Shown in pieces: positions 1-12,894 of a DNA stretch of 64,000 bases (the stretch's first letter is position 1; each line of letters starts with the position of its first letter). Below the pieces are notes generated by a model. The model searched no databases and was not told where the DNA came from. It was given only the letters and a program-made list of their open reading frames with translations. Where the stretch lies: positions 1-64,000 of the forward strand of contig MGZJ01000032.1 of assembly GCA_001802645.1 (NCBI GenBank), read 5' to 3'. The stretch is from Geobacteraceae bacterium GWC2_53_11 (GTDB lineage Bacteria > Desulfobacterota > Desulfuromonadia > Geobacterales > Pseudopelobacteraceae). A program made the translations under genes and the position numbers.

Positions 1-1
1 C

Positions 2-49
2 GAGCGTCTGCACGCCATCCTCAAAGAAAAGACCGCAGTAGTGAGATAG
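2..49 (+). CDS. C-terminal end of an upstream gene, probably EtfB (partial)
   Basis: Frame reads ERLHAILKEKTAVVR-stop directly upstream of an EtfA gene; EtfB normally precedes EtfA. Confidence 0.55.
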   Translation, partial: ERLHAILKEKTAVVR

Positions 50-58
50 GAGACAACA

Positions 59-973
59 ATGAAAACATTACTCGTATGTGAATACCGGGAAGGAAAACTC
101 CTTGACTCCAGCTATGAACTGGTAGCCTTCGCCGAACGTCTGGGTGCGGAAAAAGCCCTTGTAATAATCGGCAGCGAACCAGAAGCACCGAAAGTCAACG
201 GCAAAGTGTACGTAGCCGCCGCAGCAACCTATGGAGAATACAACCCCGACCTGCACAAAAAGCTTGTCCTCGAAGCAGTACAGCGAGAAAACCCCGACTA
301 CATCGTCTTCCTGCACTCATCCTACGGCTGGGATCTGGCACCGCGTGTAGCCGCCGCACTAAAAGCCGGACAAGTCTCCGAAGTGGTCGGCATAGTCGAC
401 GGCAAACTGGAAGTCGGCTTCTGCAACGCCAAACTACGGCGTATCGTCAGCGCCAAAAGCGCTCGCACCGTAGTCACCATCCAGGCAGGCGCCTTCAGCT
501 TTACCGGTGAAGCCACCGGCACCCCGCAGATAGAAAAACTCGACACCACTGCGGCATCCAGCGTGGAATTCATCGGCTATGAACCAGCCGAAGCCAAAGA
601 CGTCGACCTCACCCGAGCCGAAGTCATCGTCAGCGCCGGTCGCGGCATCGGTAAAAAAGACAATGTCCCGGTCATAGCTGCCCTAGCCAAAGCCCTTGGC
701 GGCGAACTCGGCGCCAGTCGCCCTGTGGTTGACTCCGGCTGGGTAGAACACAGTCATCAGGTCGGCACTACTGGCCAATCTGTCAGCCCGAAGCTGTACG
801 TAGCGTGCGGCATCAGCGGTGCCATCCAACACCTTGCCGGCATGAAGAAATCCGACTTTGTGGTAGCAATCAACAAAGACAAAGATGCCCCGATTGGCGA
901 AATAGCCGATGTACTCGTAGTAGCCGACGTCATGCAATTTGTACCGGCAATGACTGCAAAATTGATGAAGTAG
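59..973 (+). CDS. etfA: Electron transfer flavoprotein alpha subunit
   Basis: C-terminal FAD-binding motif [11 protein letters not shown]...[45 protein letters not shown]. Confidence 0.95.
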   Translation: MKTLLVCEYREGKLLDSSYELVAFAERLGAEKALVIIGSEPEAPKVNGKVYVAAAATYGEYNPDLHKKLVLEAVQRENPDYIVFLHSSYGWDLAPRVAAALKAGQVSEVVGIVDGKLEVGFCNAKLRRIVSAKSARTVVTIQAGAFSFTGEATGTPQIEKLDTTAASSVEFIGYEPAEAKDVDLTRAEVIVSAGRGIGKKDNVPVIAALAKALGGELGASRPVVDSGWVEHSHQVGTTGQSVSPKLYVACGISGAIQHLAGMKKSDFVVAINKDKDAPIGEIADVLVVADVMQFVPAMTAKLMK

Positions 974-992
974 TTTAATCCCAAGAATACTT

Positions 993-1817
993 ATGAGGAC
1001 CCATATGCTTGTAGTAGCCTGCATCAAGCAAGTTCCGGACACCACTCAAGTTCAAATCGACCCGGTTACAAATACCCTGGTACGGGAAGGTATCCCGTTT
1101 ATTGTCAACCCGTATGATACCCATGCGTTGGAAGAAAGCCTGAGGCTTAAGGATAAATTCGGCTTTCGTGTTGTGGCGATGTCCATGGGGCCGCCGAACG
1201 CAGAAGCAACCCTAAGAAAAGCTATGGCTGCAGGGGTGGATGAAGCAATTCTTCTTTCTGACCGGGTTTTTGGCGGTGCAGATACGCTGGCAACCAGCAA
1301 CGTGCTGTCAGCAGCAATTACCCGGCTGAATAAAACCGAACCGGTTGGTATCGTATTCTGCGGCAAGCAGACAATTGACGGTGACACCGCCCAGGTGGGT
1401 CCTGGCATTGCGACACGACTGGGATTTACTCAGCTAACTCTTGTCGATCGTATTATTAATCTCGATCTGAGCAGGAAGGTAATTCGGGTGCGGCGTAAGC
1501 TTGAAGGCCGCCATGAAATTGTCGAAGCACCACTGCCTGTCATGATTACCGTGGTACGGGAACTGAATCGTCCGCGTTATCCGAAAGTCCCGATGCGCCT
1601 TGAATCAGCCAACTCTGAAGTAAAGGTTTGGAACAATGAAGTTCTCAAGCTGGATGTAAATAAAATTGGCCTCAAGGGGTCACCAACCTGGGTGAGTCGG
1701 ATATTTTCACCCGAGCGGGAAAAAGGCGAGATCATTGGCGATGGCATCAATGATCCAGTCGGTACCGCACATCTGCTTGTCGATAAATTACGCAGCAAGG
1801 ACCTGCTTGCCCTGTAG
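993..1817 (+). CDS. etfB: Electron transfer flavoprotein beta subunit (second set)
   Basis: EtfB motifs: ACIKQVPDT, GKQTIDGDTAQVGPGIATRLG; probable start MLVVACIKQ at 1005. Confidence 0.93.
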   Translation: MRTHMLVVACIKQVPDTTQVQIDPVTNTLVREGIPFIVNPYDTHALEESLRLKDKFGFRVVAMSMGPPNAEATLRKAMAAGVDEAILLSDRVFGGADTLATSNVLSAAITRLNKTEPVGIVFCGKQTIDGDTAQVGPGIATRLGFTQLTLVDRIINLDLSRKVIRVRRKLEGRHEIVEAPLPVMITVVRELNRPRYPKVPMRLESANSEVKVWNNEVLKLDVNKIGLKGSPTWVSRIFSPEREKGEIIGDGINDPVGTAHLLVDKLRSKDLLAL

Positions 1818-1849
1818 TGAACACAAAACGCATGTAGAGGGATCTCGTA

Positions 1850-3166
1850 ATGACTGAAAAGAAATTAACCATAAAAAAACCACGCGGAAAGGCTCGCGTT
1901 CTTGAAGGTAAATGTATTGCCTGTGGTGCCCGGTGCGAGAGCTCCTGTCCGGTTAACGCCGTGGAGATGAATGAGGCCGGTGAGCCAACAATTATAGAAA
2001 ACAAGTGCATCGGCTGTGTCAAGTGCGTGAAGATTTGTCCGGCTCAGGCCATAGAAATGTTTTTTACCGCTGAAGAGCAGAAGCTTCTCGATGAGTTGAT
2101 GAAAGCAGGGGAGTCAGACGACTCAGTTGATGAAGAAGCTGACACATTGGCGAAGCTGCTGTCAGCCTACCGAGGCGTCTGGGTTTTTGTCGAGCAGACG
2201 GAAGGAGAGGTTGCTAAGGTTTCGTGGGAGTTGCTGGGCAAAGGCCGGGAATTGGCAGCTGCTCTTGGAACAGAACTATCTGCCATAGTAGTCGGGCATA
2301 ACGTTGGGGAACTCTGTCAGGAATCATTTCATTATGGTGCAGACAAGGCATTCCTCGTTGATGCTCCTGTGTTCCGCTATTACCGAACCGAGGCGTATCT
2401 CAAGGCCGTCTGTTATCTCATCGATCTTTACAAGCCGGAGATCATCCTGATGGGGGCGACAGGGTTAGGTCGAGACCTGGCCGGTGCAGTAGCTACCGTT
2501 GTTGGCACAGGGTTAACGGCCGATTGCACTGGGCTGGGCGTTGATGACAAGCGCAATCTGATGCAAACCCGCCCGGCTTTCGGCGGTAATATTATGGCAA
2601 CAATTATGTGCGATAAATTTCGCCCGCAGATGGCCACTGTCCGACCGCATGTTATGCATATGCCCGAACGTAAAGGTATTGCTAGTGGTGAAATTATTCG
2701 GGTTTCGTGTCCGGTGATCGAAGGAGACATTTTAACCAAAGTCCTTGAAGTTATAAAAGACAACAATGGGATGGAGCATGTTGACGTTGCCGGTGCCGAG
2801 TTCATTGTCTCGGGAGGTCGAGGGATGATGGGCAAGGATAATTTCAAGCTTCTGCAGGAACTTGCACATGAACTTGGTGGTGTCGTTGGAGCATCCAGAA
2901 GCGCTGTTGATGCTGGGTGGATGTCTCACGAACGTCAGGTAGGGCAAACCGGCAAAACCGTTCGCCCGAAAATCTACATCGCCTGCGGCATAAGCGGCGC
3001 CATTCAGCACCTCGTAGGGATGCAGGACTCAGACCTCATTATCGCAATTAATCGTGATAAAGACGCACCCATTTTTGAAGTTGCACACTACGGTATTGTC
3101 GGCGACCTTTTTCAGGTGGTCCCGGCACTTACCCAGCGAGTGCGGGATATGAAACAGGCTGAATAG
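1850..3166 (+). CDS. etfA: Electron transfer flavoprotein alpha subunit with N-terminal 2x[4Fe-4S] ferredoxin domain
   Basis: Two ferredoxin Cys clusters (CIACGARCESSCPVNA, CIGCVKCVKICPAQA) followed by a full EtfA with SGGRGMMGKDN...GASRSAVDAGW. Confidence 0.93.
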   Translation: MTEKKLTIKKPRGKARVLEGKCIACGARCESSCPVNAVEMNEAGEPTIIENKCIGCVKCVKICPAQAIEMFFTAEEQKLLDELMKAGESDDSVDEEADTLAKLLSAYRGVWVFVEQTEGEVAKVSWELLGKGRELAAALGTELSAIVVGHNVGELCQESFHYGADKAFLVDAPVFRYYRTEAYLKAVCYLIDLYKPEIILMGATGLGRDLAGAVATVVGTGLTADCTGLGVDDKRNLMQTRPAFGGNIMATIMCDKFRPQMATVRPHVMHMPERKGIASGEIIRVSCPVIEGDILTKVLEVIKDNNGMEHVDVAGAEFIVSGGRGMMGKDNFKLLQELAHELGGVVGASRSAVDAGWMSHERQVGQTGKTVRPKIYIACGISGAIQHLVGMQDSDLIIAINRDKDAPIFEVAHYGIVGDLFQVVPALTQRVRDMKQAE

Positions 3167-3215
3167 ACTGAATTACTAGTGAGCTGACTATGCTCATTTT
3201 TCGTGAGGATTTTAC

Positions 3216-5204
3216 ATGATACCCAACACCACACTATTTGCTTCACTTTTAATCGCATCCGTAGTTTTGTTTACCTGGAACTGTTACAGACGGTATGCAT
3301 TGGTATCCATAGGGCAGGCAGAAGATAGAAGCCAGCAGTTAGGCCGTAGATTTCGTGATATGTTTGTCTACGCATTAGCTCAGACTAGAGTTGTAAAGGG
3401 CTCATTCGGCATAAATCACGCCTTCATTTTCTGGTCATTTCTTATGCTTCTCGTTGCTAACGTTGAGTTTCTTATTTCCGGATTTGTTCCAGCGCTGTTT
3501 TCAAGGTTTCTCCCTGAATCTGTTCATCACGTACTATTGCTGGTATTTGACCTCGTATCTCTGCTGGCTCTGGTATGTGTCGTTTTGGCCGTTGTCCGCC
3601 GTCTGTTTTTTGCTCCCGCCTACCTTGAAACTTCATATTCAAGTGCTCGCAGCCGGGAAGCATTTCTTATCCTCTCCTTCATTGCCGTACTTATGCTGGC
3701 GTACTTTGGACTCCATGGTGCCCAGATTGCCATGGGTCGAGAAGCGGCAGGCTTCTGGTTGCCCGTTTCGGGCGTTTTCGCAAAAGCACTTGCGGCATCC
3801 CCGTTTAATTCGAGTCTTGAAGCCATGGCTGCTGGATTCTGGTGGATTCATGCTCTTGTGCTTCTGGCATTTATGAATTATCTGCCCTACAGCAAGCACA
3901 TGCATATCCTTACGGCCATACCGAACTGCTTTTTCGCAAGTCTGGAAAAGCCGAATACCCAGCCGCGGGAGGCTTTTGAGCGTGGCAACACATATGGAGT
4001 TGAGTCTGTTAAGGATTTTACCTGGAAAGACCTGTTTGACAGTTTTTCTTGCACGGAATGCGGTAGATGCCAGAATGCCTGCCCGGCGCATACCACCGAT
4101 AAACCGCTCAATCCCCGTCAGGTAATCCACGACATCAAAGTAAACCTTCTCAAGAACGGCCCACGTCTACAGGCCGGAGATACATCTGCAGAAAAAATGG
4201 TCGGGGAAGGGTATGGCCGTATATTACCAGAAGCCATCTGGGCATGTACAACCTGTGGCGCATGTTTGCAGGCGTGTCCGGTCATGATTGAACATATGCC
4301 GAAAATTGTAAAACTGCGCCGTCACTTGGTCCAGATGGAAGCTGAATTTCCAGAGGAATTGCTTAATTTATTCGAAAATATGGAGCAGCGCAGCAATCCG
4401 TGGGGTATCGCTCCGGGTGAGCGGACGAAATGGACATCAACAATGGACGTGAAAACGTTTGAAGCGGGAAAGACAGAATATCTGCTCTATGTCGGTTGTG
4501 CGGGGGCCTTCGATTCCCGGCAGAAACACGTCACGGTTGCACTTGCCACTATACTGGATGTTGCCGGCGTCTCATGGGGGATCCTCGGGAAAGAAGAGAA
4601 ATGCTGCGGCGACAGTCTGAGGCGTCTCGGCAATGAATTTGTGTTCGACCGCATGGCAAAAGATAATGTGGCGTTATTGAAGGAAAAGGGCGTGACAAAG
4701 ATCATCACCCAATGTCCTCATTGTTTCACGACGCTGAAAAACGATTACCGCCAGTACGGACTGGAGCTGGAAGTCATCCACCACAGTGAATTCCTGCAGG
4801 GGCTCCTGTCTTCGGGAACATTGCGTTTAAACCGGCAGGTTTCAGATCTTGGCGCGCTCGTTTTCCATGATTCCTGTTACCTTGGGCGTCACAACGATGT
4901 TTATGAGGCTCCGCGCCTGGTACTAGCAGCAGCAACCGGCTCGGTACCTGGTGAGCTTGAAAGAAACAGAGATAATTCTTTTTGCTGCGGTGCCGGTGGC
5001 GGTCGTATGTGGATGGAGGAGCATGAGGGGAGCCGCATAAACCTTAATCGGGTGAAAGAGGCCATCAGCAGCAAGCCAGGCACAATTTGCGTTAGTTGTC
5101 CCTACTGCCTCACCATGTTTGAAGATGGTCTGAAAGATTTGCAGGTCGGGAACACGAAAGTTCGAGACATTGCCGAAGTAGTGGCCGAGGGAATGCGGCC
5201 GTAG
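3216..5204 (+). CDS. Membrane FeS/CCG-domain oxidoreductase (HdrD/GlpC-like; probable ETF:quinone-type membrane oxidoreductase)
   Basis: N-terminal TM segments, [14 protein letters not shown] and [13 protein letters not shown] clusters, two CCG motifs ([13 protein letters not shown]). Confidence 0.88.
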   Translation: MIPNTTLFASLLIASVVLFTWNCYRRYALVSIGQAEDRSQQLGRRFRDMFVYALAQTRVVKGSFGINHAFIFWSFLMLLVANVEFLISGFVPALFSRFLPESVHHVLLLVFDLVSLLALVCVVLAVVRRLFFAPAYLETSYSSARSREAFLILSFIAVLMLAYFGLHGAQIAMGREAAGFWLPVSGVFAKALAASPFNSSLEAMAAGFWWIHALVLLAFMNYLPYSKHMHILTAIPNCFFASLEKPNTQPREAFERGNTYGVESVKDFTWKDLFDSFSCTECGRCQNACPAHTTDKPLNPRQVIHDIKVNLLKNGPRLQAGDTSAEKMVGEGYGRILPEAIWACTTCGACLQACPVMIEHMPKIVKLRRHLVQMEAEFPEELLNLFENMEQRSNPWGIAPGERTKWTSTMDVKTFEAGKTEYLLYVGCAGAFDSRQKHVTVALATILDVAGVSWGILGKEEKCCGDSLRRLGNEFVFDRMAKDNVALLKEKGVTKIITQCPHCFTTLKNDYRQYGLELEVIHHSEFLQGLLSSGTLRLNRQVSDLGALVFHDSCYLGRHNDVYEAPRLVLAAATGSVPGELERNRDNSFCCGAGGGRMWMEEHEGSRINLNRVKEAISSKPGTICVSCPYCLTMFEDGLKDLQVGNTKVRDIAEVVAEGMRP

Positions 5205-5223
5205 AGATCAGGGTGAAGAGTGT

Positions 5224-6810
5224 ATGCCACATAATTTGGAGGATACCATGAGTTTGGTTACGCTGTACGATACTACGCTGCGCGACGGTACACAGGGTGA
5301 GGACATTGCTTTTCTGCTGGAAGACAAGATCCGAATCGCACACAAACTTGATGATGGTGGAATTCATTATATTGAAGGCGGCTGGCCGGGGAGTAATCCA
5401 AAGGACATCGCATTTTTTAAAAACGTAAAAAAAGAGAAATTTGCCACAGCTAAAATTGCCGCGTTCGGCTCAACCCGCCGCGCCAGCATTGCACCTGGCA
5501 AAGATAATAATATTATCACGCTCGTAAAAGCAGCTCCTGATGTGATTACCATATTCGGCAAAACATGGGACTTTCATGTTCATGAGGCATTACGGGTTTC
5601 TCTGGAAGAGAACCTCGAAATGATCAATGATTCACTCCTGTATTTGAAACAGCAGGTGGGTGAGGTGTTCTACGACGCGGAGCATTTTTTCGATGGCTAT
5701 AAGGCTAATCCCGAGTACGCTATCAAAACGCTCAAGGCGGCAGAGGCTGCGAACGTTGACTGTATCATCCTGTGTGATACCAACGGCGGCACCATGCCGT
5801 TCGAATTTGCGCAGATAATCGAGAATGTGAAGAAGCATATTGCGACGCCACTTGGCATTCATACCCATAATGACAGTGAATGTGCCGTTGCGAATACTCT
5901 TGTCGCGGTGCATAGCGGCATTGTTCAGGTACAGGGCACAATCAATGGGTTCGGTGAGAGGTGCGGGAATGCCAACCTCTGTTCCATCATTCCGGCACTG
6001 AAAAAGAAGTTGAAGTTGGACTGCATTACTGACTCTCAACTGAGAAAACTGCGTGAACTCTCGCGCTTTGTCTATGAACTGGCAAACTTACCTCCCGACA
6101 AACATCAGGCGTATGTGGGCGATTCGGCGTTTGCTCACAAAGGAGGCGTTCATGTCAGCGCAATCCAGCGTCATCCCGAAACCTATGAACACATGCGGCC
6201 GGAGTTGGTCGGCAATACCACCCGGGTACTCATCTCCGATCTTTCCGGACGTTCCAACATTCTGGCAAAAGCCGAAGAATTCAAGATCAATCTTAATAGT
6301 AAGGATCCGCTGACTCTCGAGATACTTGATAACATCAAGGAAATGGAGAACCAGGGGTATCAGTTTGAGGGTGCAGAGGCGTCCTTCGAGCTTCTGATGA
6401 AACAGGCTCTCGGCACTCGCCGCACGTTTTTTACGGTGCTTGGCTATCGGGTTATTGATGAGAAACGCCACGAGAATGAAAGACTGGTATCCGAAGCGAC
6501 GGTCAGAATCAAAGTGGGCGGCAAGGTGGAACATGCAGCCGCAGAAGGGAGCGGTCCGGTAAATGCGCTCGACAATGCGTTGCGCAAGGCGCTGACCAAA
6601 TTCTATCCGCACCTGAAGGATGTTAAGCTCATTGATTATAAGGTACGTGTGCTTCCGTCCGGCCACGGAACCGCTTCCGGCATCCGGGTGCTCATTGAAT
6701 CACGTGATAAGGAGAATACATGGGGTACGGTTGGTGTTTCTGGCAACATTATCGAGGCATCCTATCAGGCACTCCTTGACAGTATCGAGTATAAACTTCA
6801 CAAGTTGTGA
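5224..6810 (+). CDS. cimA: (R)-citramalate synthase
   Basis: [40 protein letters not shown] motifs and C-terminal LeuA-like allosteric domain; start MSLVTLYD at 5248 likely. Confidence 0.92.
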   Translation: MPHNLEDTMSLVTLYDTTLRDGTQGEDIAFLLEDKIRIAHKLDDGGIHYIEGGWPGSNPKDIAFFKNVKKEKFATAKIAAFGSTRRASIAPGKDNNIITLVKAAPDVITIFGKTWDFHVHEALRVSLEENLEMINDSLLYLKQQVGEVFYDAEHFFDGYKANPEYAIKTLKAAEAANVDCIILCDTNGGTMPFEFAQIIENVKKHIATPLGIHTHNDSECAVANTLVAVHSGIVQVQGTINGFGERCGNANLCSIIPALKKKLKLDCITDSQLRKLRELSRFVYELANLPPDKHQAYVGDSAFAHKGGVHVSAIQRHPETYEHMRPELVGNTTRVLISDLSGRSNILAKAEEFKINLNSKDPLTLEILDNIKEMENQGYQFEGAEASFELLMKQALGTRRTFFTVLGYRVIDEKRHENERLVSEATVRIKVGGKVEHAAAEGSGPVNALDNALRKALTKFYPHLKDVKLIDYKVRVLPSGHGTASGIRVLIESRDKENTWGTVGVSGNIIEASYQALLDSIEYKLHKL

Positions 6811-7143
6811 CCCTGAACCATGAAGAATGGCTAGGAATAACTAATCAGGTCTTTAAGGACAACCATCATGTCAGTAGCAACGATAGAAGTTGTAATCGAG
6901 GATACCCGACTCTCGAAAACCTTTAGCACGGGCTCGAAACACCGAATCTGATTGCCGCTGTTTCTGTTGAGTTCATTGCCAGTGCAGAAACACGTCTCTG
7001 TGCCAGCGCCGTGGTCCAGATGCACCAGGGGTCGCGCACCATGTTATGACAAGGAACTGACGGCACAGGGGATCGACAATACTATCTTTGGCCTGTTAGC
7101 GCTTTAAACAAAGGTTCATCAGTATGAAGCATTTAAACCTATT

Positions 7144-9240
7144 TTGCTGAGGTTGTACTTGAAATACATTCTAAAAGAGCTATTGGATGTTCAAATATTA
7201 CAGGAATTATTGTTTTCTCTAAACGAAATCAGTAAGGTCCCGTGCGCCATTGTTGACTTAGACGGCAATATTCTTACCTCAACAACTCAACAAAATATCT
7301 GCACAGAATTCCACTGCATGAGCCCCAGTACAGTAAAAAAATGCATAGAAAACGGTACTTGTATTAATGCCAAAACGGGTGAAAACGGCACCCATTTTGT
7401 CTATCGTTGCCCAATGGGGATAATGGATTGTGCAACTTCGATAGCAATTGATGGAGAACATCTCGGCAACGTTTTTATTGGCCAATTCTTTATGGAGCAG
7501 CCTGATGAGTCATATTTTATGATGCAGGCACGTCAGTGCCAGTATGATGAAAGCAAGTACCTTGAAGCCATACGGAAAGTACCTATATTTTCAGAAGAAC
7601 AGCTACACAAAAATCTAACATTCATTGAAAATCTCGTCAGGATGTTGGCTGACCAAGGGCTGCAGCGAAAAAGGCAGCTTGAGTATCAGGAGGAGCTGAA
7701 TGAGAGCGGAAAAAAGTTAAAGATCGTCTTTGATAATGTAGAAGCCGGAATAATAGTGGTGTCTCGATCAGGAACAATTACGTTTGCCAACAGACAGATG
7801 GCTGAGATGTTTGGTATGTCGTTAACAGAATTGATTGGTACACACTACGTAGACCACTTGTATGAATCTGAAAAACATGCCGGCATCAAAAGCATGGGAC
7901 AAATAGTTGATGGGAACGTTAAATCAGTCGAGTTGGATCGGCGCTATGTCCGCAAGGATGGCTCAGACTTTTGGGGCCATTTGACCGGGACTCGTTTCGA
8001 TAACACAGATGGCAGTATGCGCGACCAAATAATTGTCATTTCTGACATTACTGAACGCAAACAGGCTGAGGAAGTAAAAAAGATACTTGAACAACAGTTG
8101 CAACAGGCTCAGAAAATGGAAAGCCTTGGAGTACTGGCAGGAGGTATCGCCCATGATTTCAATAATATTTTGTCGATTATTATCGGCAATTCTTATCTTG
8201 CAAAGTTGAATCTAGAAGCGGCAGAGGGCTATATATCTACAATCGAACAAGCTGCTGAACGTGCAGCGGGATTATGTCGACAAATGCTGTCGTATGCTGG
8301 CAAAGCCACATGCGATATCGCAGATGTGGATATAAGGGCGCTATTAGATGATCTGATAAATATGTTGAAATCAACCGTCACACAGAATGTAGCTATAACG
8401 TATACTAATTCAACCCAAATTCCCTTTGTCAAAGGAGATGTCAACCAACTTGGACAAATTGTAATTAATCTTATCATTAATGCATCAGAAGCTATCGGCA
8501 GTAAACAAGGTGAAATTCACGTTGAATTATCAAATAAGGATATACGGAAAGGGAGTCAGGATACTGACCACCTAGGAAAGGTCATTTCCGCAGGCCAGTA
8601 TGTCTGTTTGGAGGTCAGAGACAATGGCTGCGGTATGGAAGATGAAACCAAACAACGAATATTTGAACCCTTTTATACAACAAAGCCAACTGGGCGTGGT
8701 CTTGGGATGTCGGCAGTACTTGGTATTATTTCAGCGCACAATGGTGCATTACAACTTACAAGCCACTTGAGTCAAGGTACAACATTTAATATATATCTGC
8801 CTGCCCATGTTAATAGTTGCGGTGTAGATCAATCCAAACAGCAAGTATTCTCATCGTCAGCATGGCAAGGTAGCGGAACAATTCTGCTTGCTGAAGATAT
8901 GCAAGAGATCAGGACGATGGTTAAATCTATGCTGTGCACGCTTGGCTTCGAAGTTATTGAAGCAGCAAATGGTAAAGAAGCACTGGAGCTGTATGAGAAA
9001 CGTGCTGCTGATATTAAGATGGTTTTAACAGACATAGGTATGCCAATTATGGATGGTTATGAGCTTTTTCGCGAATTGAAAATAATCAATCCAAAGCTTC
9101 CGATAATGGTTTCAAGTGGATATGGAGATGCTGCTGTGACATCTAAAATAGAGCGTTCTGAAATAGCTGGGCTAGTCAATAAACCATATAGAATTGAACA
9201 GCTGCAAGACGTTCTGAGGACTGTAGTGGAATGCTATTGA
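7144..9240 (+). CDS. PocR-domain / PAS hybrid sensor histidine kinase with C-terminal receiver domain
   Basis: N-terminal PocR-like cysteine-rich sensor ([28 protein letters not shown]), [21 protein letters not shown]-box, HATPase motifs, REC ending LVNKPYR. Confidence 0.85.
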   Translation: MLRLYLKYILKELLDVQILQELLFSLNEISKVPCAIVDLDGNILTSTTQQNICTEFHCMSPSTVKKCIENGTCINAKTGENGTHFVYRCPMGIMDCATSIAIDGEHLGNVFIGQFFMEQPDESYFMMQARQCQYDESKYLEAIRKVPIFSEEQLHKNLTFIENLVRMLADQGLQRKRQLEYQEELNESGKKLKIVFDNVEAGIIVVSRSGTITFANRQMAEMFGMSLTELIGTHYVDHLYESEKHAGIKSMGQIVDGNVKSVELDRRYVRKDGSDFWGHLTGTRFDNTDGSMRDQIIVISDITERKQAEEVKKILEQQLQQAQKMESLGVLAGGIAHDFNNILSIIIGNSYLAKLNLEAAEGYISTIEQAAERAAGLCRQMLSYAGKATCDIADVDIRALLDDLINMLKSTVTQNVAITYTNSTQIPFVKGDVNQLGQIVINLIINASEAIGSKQGEIHVELSNKDIRKGSQDTDHLGKVISAGQYVCLEVRDNGCGMEDETKQRIFEPFYTTKPTGRGLGMSAVLGIISAHNGALQLTSHLSQGTTFNIYLPAHVNSCGVDQSKQQVFSSSAWQGSGTILLAEDMQEIRTMVKSMLCTLGFEVIEAANGKEALELYEKRAADIKMVLTDIGMPIMDGYELFRELKIINPKLPIMVSSGYGDAAVTSKIERSEIAGLVNKPYRIEQLQDVLRTVVECY

Positions 9241-9274
9241 ACATGCAGGCATAAAATATTCAGAAAGGCTTGTC

Positions 9275-10480
9275 ATGTCAGTTTCACCAATAGAAGCAGC
9301 AATAGAAGATATACGCCAGGGGAAGATGGTCATATTAGTTGATGATGAAGACCGTGAAAACGAAGGTGACCTGACCATGGCCGCAGAAGCAGCCACGCCT
9401 GAAGCAATCAACTTTATGGCCAAATATGGTCGAGGACTGATCTGTCTGACTTTGACCCATGATAAATGTGATGATCTCGGGTTGCGACCGATGGTGCGTG
9501 ACAATACCTCACCCTTTGAAACAGCTTTCACCGTATCAATTGAAGCAAAAAAAGGTGTCACCACCGGTATATCAGCCGCAGACCGCTCTCACACCATTCT
9601 GACCGCTGTAGCTGATAACTCCAGCGCCAATGATCTGGTCAGTCCCGGACACATCTTTCCGTTGCGGGCCAAACCGGGTGGCGTGCTGGTGCGCACAGGC
9701 CAGACCGAAGGCTCCGTTGATTTGGCACGGTTGGCAGGCCTGAAGCCGGCCGGCATAATCTGCGAAATAATGAATGACGACGGCACGATGGCCCGTATGC
9801 CAGAACTGAAGAAGTTTGCCAAGCAGCACGGCATAAAGATCTGCACCATTGCCGATTTGGTAGCCTACCGCCTGAAAAACGAAATCCTGGTGCGTAAAGT
9901 TGCCGAAGCTCAGCTTCCCTCGCGCTATGGCGGCGATTGGAAAGCCATTGCCTTTGAAAACGATATTGATAAGCTTGACCATCTGGCATTAGTCAAAGGT
10001 GATATCAATACAAGAGTTCCTGTCCTGGTACGAGTCCATTCAGAATGCCTGACCGGAGATGTCCTCGGTAGCTTGAGATGCGACTGCGGAGAACAGCTAC
10101 ATCAGGCAATGACCATGATCGAACGGGCAGGGAAGGGTGTTATACTCTATATGCGTCAAGAAGGCCGAGGCATCGGTCTCATCAATAAACTCAAAGCCTA
10201 TGAACTCCAGGATCAAGGGCGCGACACCGTCGAGGCAAACCTGGAACTTGGCTTCAAAGCAGACCTGCGTGATTACGGCATCGGCGCCCAAATCCTTTTG
10301 TCACTCGGCATTCACAAGATGCGACTGATGACCAACAATCCAAAGAAACTAATCGGACTGGAGGGATATGGCATCGATATAGTCGAACGGGTTGGCATAG
10401 AAACGGTAGCCACCGAATCCAACGAAGGCTATCTGAAGACAAAAAGGGATAAGTTGGGGCACCTCCTAAATAATCTGTAA
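9275..10480 (+). CDS. ribBA: Bifunctional 3,4-dihydroxy-2-butanone-4-phosphate synthase / GTP cyclohydrolase II
   Basis: [16 protein letters not shown] (RibB) and [23 protein letters not shown] / [12 protein letters not shown] (RibA). Confidence 0.97.
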   Translation: MSVSPIEAAIEDIRQGKMVILVDDEDRENEGDLTMAAEAATPEAINFMAKYGRGLICLTLTHDKCDDLGLRPMVRDNTSPFETAFTVSIEAKKGVTTGISAADRSHTILTAVADNSSANDLVSPGHIFPLRAKPGGVLVRTGQTEGSVDLARLAGLKPAGIICEIMNDDGTMARMPELKKFAKQHGIKICTIADLVAYRLKNEILVRKVAEAQLPSRYGGDWKAIAFENDIDKLDHLALVKGDINTRVPVLVRVHSECLTGDVLGSLRCDCGEQLHQAMTMIERAGKGVILYMRQEGRGIGLINKLKAYELQDQGRDTVEANLELGFKADLRDYGIGAQILLSLGIHKMRLMTNNPKKLIGLEGYGIDIVERVGIETVATESNEGYLKTKRDKLGHLLNNL

Positions 10481-10520
10481 TCGAACTTGAGTTGGGCTTT
10501 TTAAAGTGTATGGAGTAAAT

Positions 10521-10997
10521 ATGCCTCAAATTATTGAAGGGAAATTGGATGCAACAGGGTTACGTTTTGGTATCGTAATCAGCCGTTTCAACAGCTTTAT
10601 CTGTGAACGCCTATTGGAAGGTGCGGTGGATGCGCTACTGCGGCACGGCGCAGAAGACTCTGCAATCCAAGTAATCCGTGTGCCCGGCGCTTTTGAGATA
10701 CCACTCATTGCCCAGAAAATCGCAAAAAGCGGTCGGCACGATGCTGTCATCTGCATTGGGGCAATTATCCGAGGTAGTACACCACATTTCGATTTTGTCT
10801 CTGCCGAAGTGACCAAGGGGATTGCAACCGCGTCCTTGGAATCTGGCATTCCTATCTCTTTTGGTGTGCTGACAACTGATACCATTGAACAGTCAATAGA
10901 ACGTGCAGGCACAAAAGTAGGCAACAAAGGTTTTGATGCTGCGATGTCAGCTCTGGAAATGGTGAATATTATTAAGGCTATGGCACTACTATCATAG
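10521..10997 (+). CDS. ribH: 6,7-dimethyl-8-ribityllumazine synthase
   Basis: [24 protein letters not shown]...VPGAFEIP...[14 protein letters not shown]. Confidence 0.96.
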   Translation: MPQIIEGKLDATGLRFGIVISRFNSFICERLLEGAVDALLRHGAEDSAIQVIRVPGAFEIPLIAQKIAKSGRHDAVICIGAIIRGSTPHFDFVSAEVTKGIATASLESGIPISFGVLTTDTIEQSIERAGTKVGNKGFDAAMSALEMVNIIKAMALLS

Positions 10998-11175
10998 TAT
11001 TGGTTGAGTGACCTCAGTAGTTGGCAGGATGCCACCAACCGTTGTATGTTAAACATTTATCAAATTTCATGGAATACTCACTGCTAATCTGCTAAAACTC
11101 TTCATCCGCAGTATACTTCAATATCAATGCAGATGAGGAGCCCCACCTACGTGTTACACAACCCGTCCCAAACTA

Positions 11176-11499
11176 ATGCTTTCAGATCTCATTTTCAGGC
11201 TGAAGCTGATGGACGATTCGGCTGTTGCCTCTGAGTATTTATGGGCATTGCTGTCAAGTACGGGCAAACGAAAACAGATTCAATCTCTTGCTGGTGGGTC
11301 GTCTGGTTCAATGCCCAATATTTCAAAGGCAAAGCTCATGGAACAAATGATAGAAGTACCTCCAATGGCACTTCAAAAGAAATATGCCAAAATCCTGCAT
11401 AGTAATTACAGCATCAGGAATAAGTTGGAAGCTACTGCACAGTCGAGTAGCACTCTTTTCAATTCCCTTCTGCAAAGGGCTTTCAAGGGAGTGCTGTAA
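11176..11499 (+). pseudogene. Type I restriction specificity subunit (HsdS), C-terminal remnant
   Basis: SDLIFRLKLMDDSAVASEYLWALLSSTGKRKQIQSLAGGSSGSMPNISKAKLMEQMIEVPPMALQKKYAKIL is typical of the HsdS second TRD/C-terminal conserved region; N-terminal two-thirds absent. Confidence 0.75.
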
Positions 11500-11550
11500 T
11501 ACCGTATAGATTGAAATATGACAATAGTTGCTGATTCAGGGGGTAGAGTA

Positions 11551-12894
11551 ATGATTGAGAAAATGTGGGAGATACTGACTACCATTACCGAAGAATCCCA
11601 GCAAGCATCACTTTCTAAATGTGTGGAGCTTGGCCTGGATCAGAACCGTGGGTTAGTCTCCCTAGAGGAGTCGTTCATAAACTTGAACTCAGCCCGCTTC
11701 ACCCTGATTGACGCTATCGAAAAGAACAAGCTTGTTCAGCTTCCAATTACGATTCAGAATAAGATGTTTGCAATGCTGGAAAGCATTTCCAAGCATCAGA
11801 CAAGCTTAATTGCCGGAACGGATGAAGTGGTTAATCTTGCAAATGCTATTGAGCTACTCAATGTCGCAATCTGGCAGTATGGCCTTCACAACTTATCTGA
11901 CGAAGTGCTTGGGTATGAGGCAAAACTCAATCAGTTAAAGACACTTGAGCTTGAAGCAAAGGATCTCAGGCGCAAGTTGCATGCAGGTTTGAAGCTGAAC
12001 GACAGGCTTGAGCTGCTGGTCACAAAAACTTCAACACAAAATGAGGAAATTGCGGCGATTGTCAGCACTGTAAATACAGCGGGAGCAAAGGTTGATAGTG
12101 AGTTAATTCGCATTACAGAGGCAGGCCAAAAAGCGACTGCATCGCTTACTGTAATTCAGCAGAGCGAAGCAACTGTTACTCAACAGCTTGCAGCAGCGAA
12201 TCTAAGTGTTGCCGATATATCAGCTCATGAAACCAAAATTACCGAGTTTTTTGAACGCATCAGCGAATATCGGAAGAAAATTAACACCGTCGAGGAAGAT
12301 GCGAACAAGGCTGTCGCAGGGAACAAGGAAAAGACGGATGAGCTGATCACTACTCTGGCCACATTGGAAGGTCAAATTAAAGAGCAATTACAAAAAGCGA
12401 CGGGCGTTTCACTTTTTCATTCTTTTGGTACCAGACAGGGATTGTTAAACTCTTCGACAAAATGGTGGTTGAAAGCCCTGACCGTTTTGGTCGTTGTTTC
12501 CGTAGGGTTGCCCGTTTATGTGCTTAACACCACTACTGGTATGGACACGGCATTTTTCCTGAAACTCTCAATGTCATTACCGCTTATTTACGCATTCACC
12601 TTTTGTACATTGCAATATTCGCGAGAAAGAAAGTTGGAAGAAGAGTATGCGTTTAAATCCAATATTTCAATTTCGCTTATGCCTTATCAGGAATTAGTTG
12701 AAAAACTTGTTGCCGGCGGCCAACCTGAAGAAAAACAAAAATATACTACATTCATAATTGACTCAATAAATAAGGTATTTACGTCGCCTACCGAGAAAAT
12801 ATTTGATCACGAAAACAAACAGAAAAGTTCAAGCGGGGACACCATTAAACAGGTAAGTTCATTAATCGAGACGATAGGCAAAACCTTCAAATAG
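11551..12894 (+). CDS. Coiled-coil protein with two C-terminal TM segments, function unknown
   Basis: Long helical/coiled-coil region then two hydrophobic segments (WLKALTVLVVVSVGLPVYVL; FFLKLSMSLPLIYAFTFC); sits between hsdS and hsdR remnants. Confidence 0.75.
   Translation: MIEKMWEILTTITEESQQASLSKCVELGLDQNRGLVSLEESFINLNSARFTLIDAIEKNKLVQLPITIQNKMFAMLESISKHQTSLIAGTDEVVNLANAIELLNVAIWQYGLHNLSDEVLGYEAKLNQLKTLELEAKDLRRKLHAGLKLNDRLELLVTKTSTQNEEIAAIVSTVNTAGAKVDSELIRITEAGQKATASLTVIQQSEATVTQQLAAANLSVADISAHETKITEFFERISEYRKKINTVEEDANKAVAGNKEKTDELITTLATLEGQIKEQLQKATGVSLFHSFGTRQGLLNSSTKWWLKALTVLVVVSVGLPVYVLNTTTGMDTAFFLKLSMSLPLIYAFTFCTLQYSRERKLEEEYAFKSNISISLMPYQELVEKLVAGGQPEEKQKYTTFIIDSINKVFTSPTEKIFDHENKQKSSSGDTIKQVSSLIETIGKTFK

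Noticed and set aside
6811-7143. Possible remnant gene between cimA and the PocR kinase
   Set aside because: Short frames in several registers (e.g. ATG at 6868) but no recognisable family; cannot distinguish from non-coding DNA
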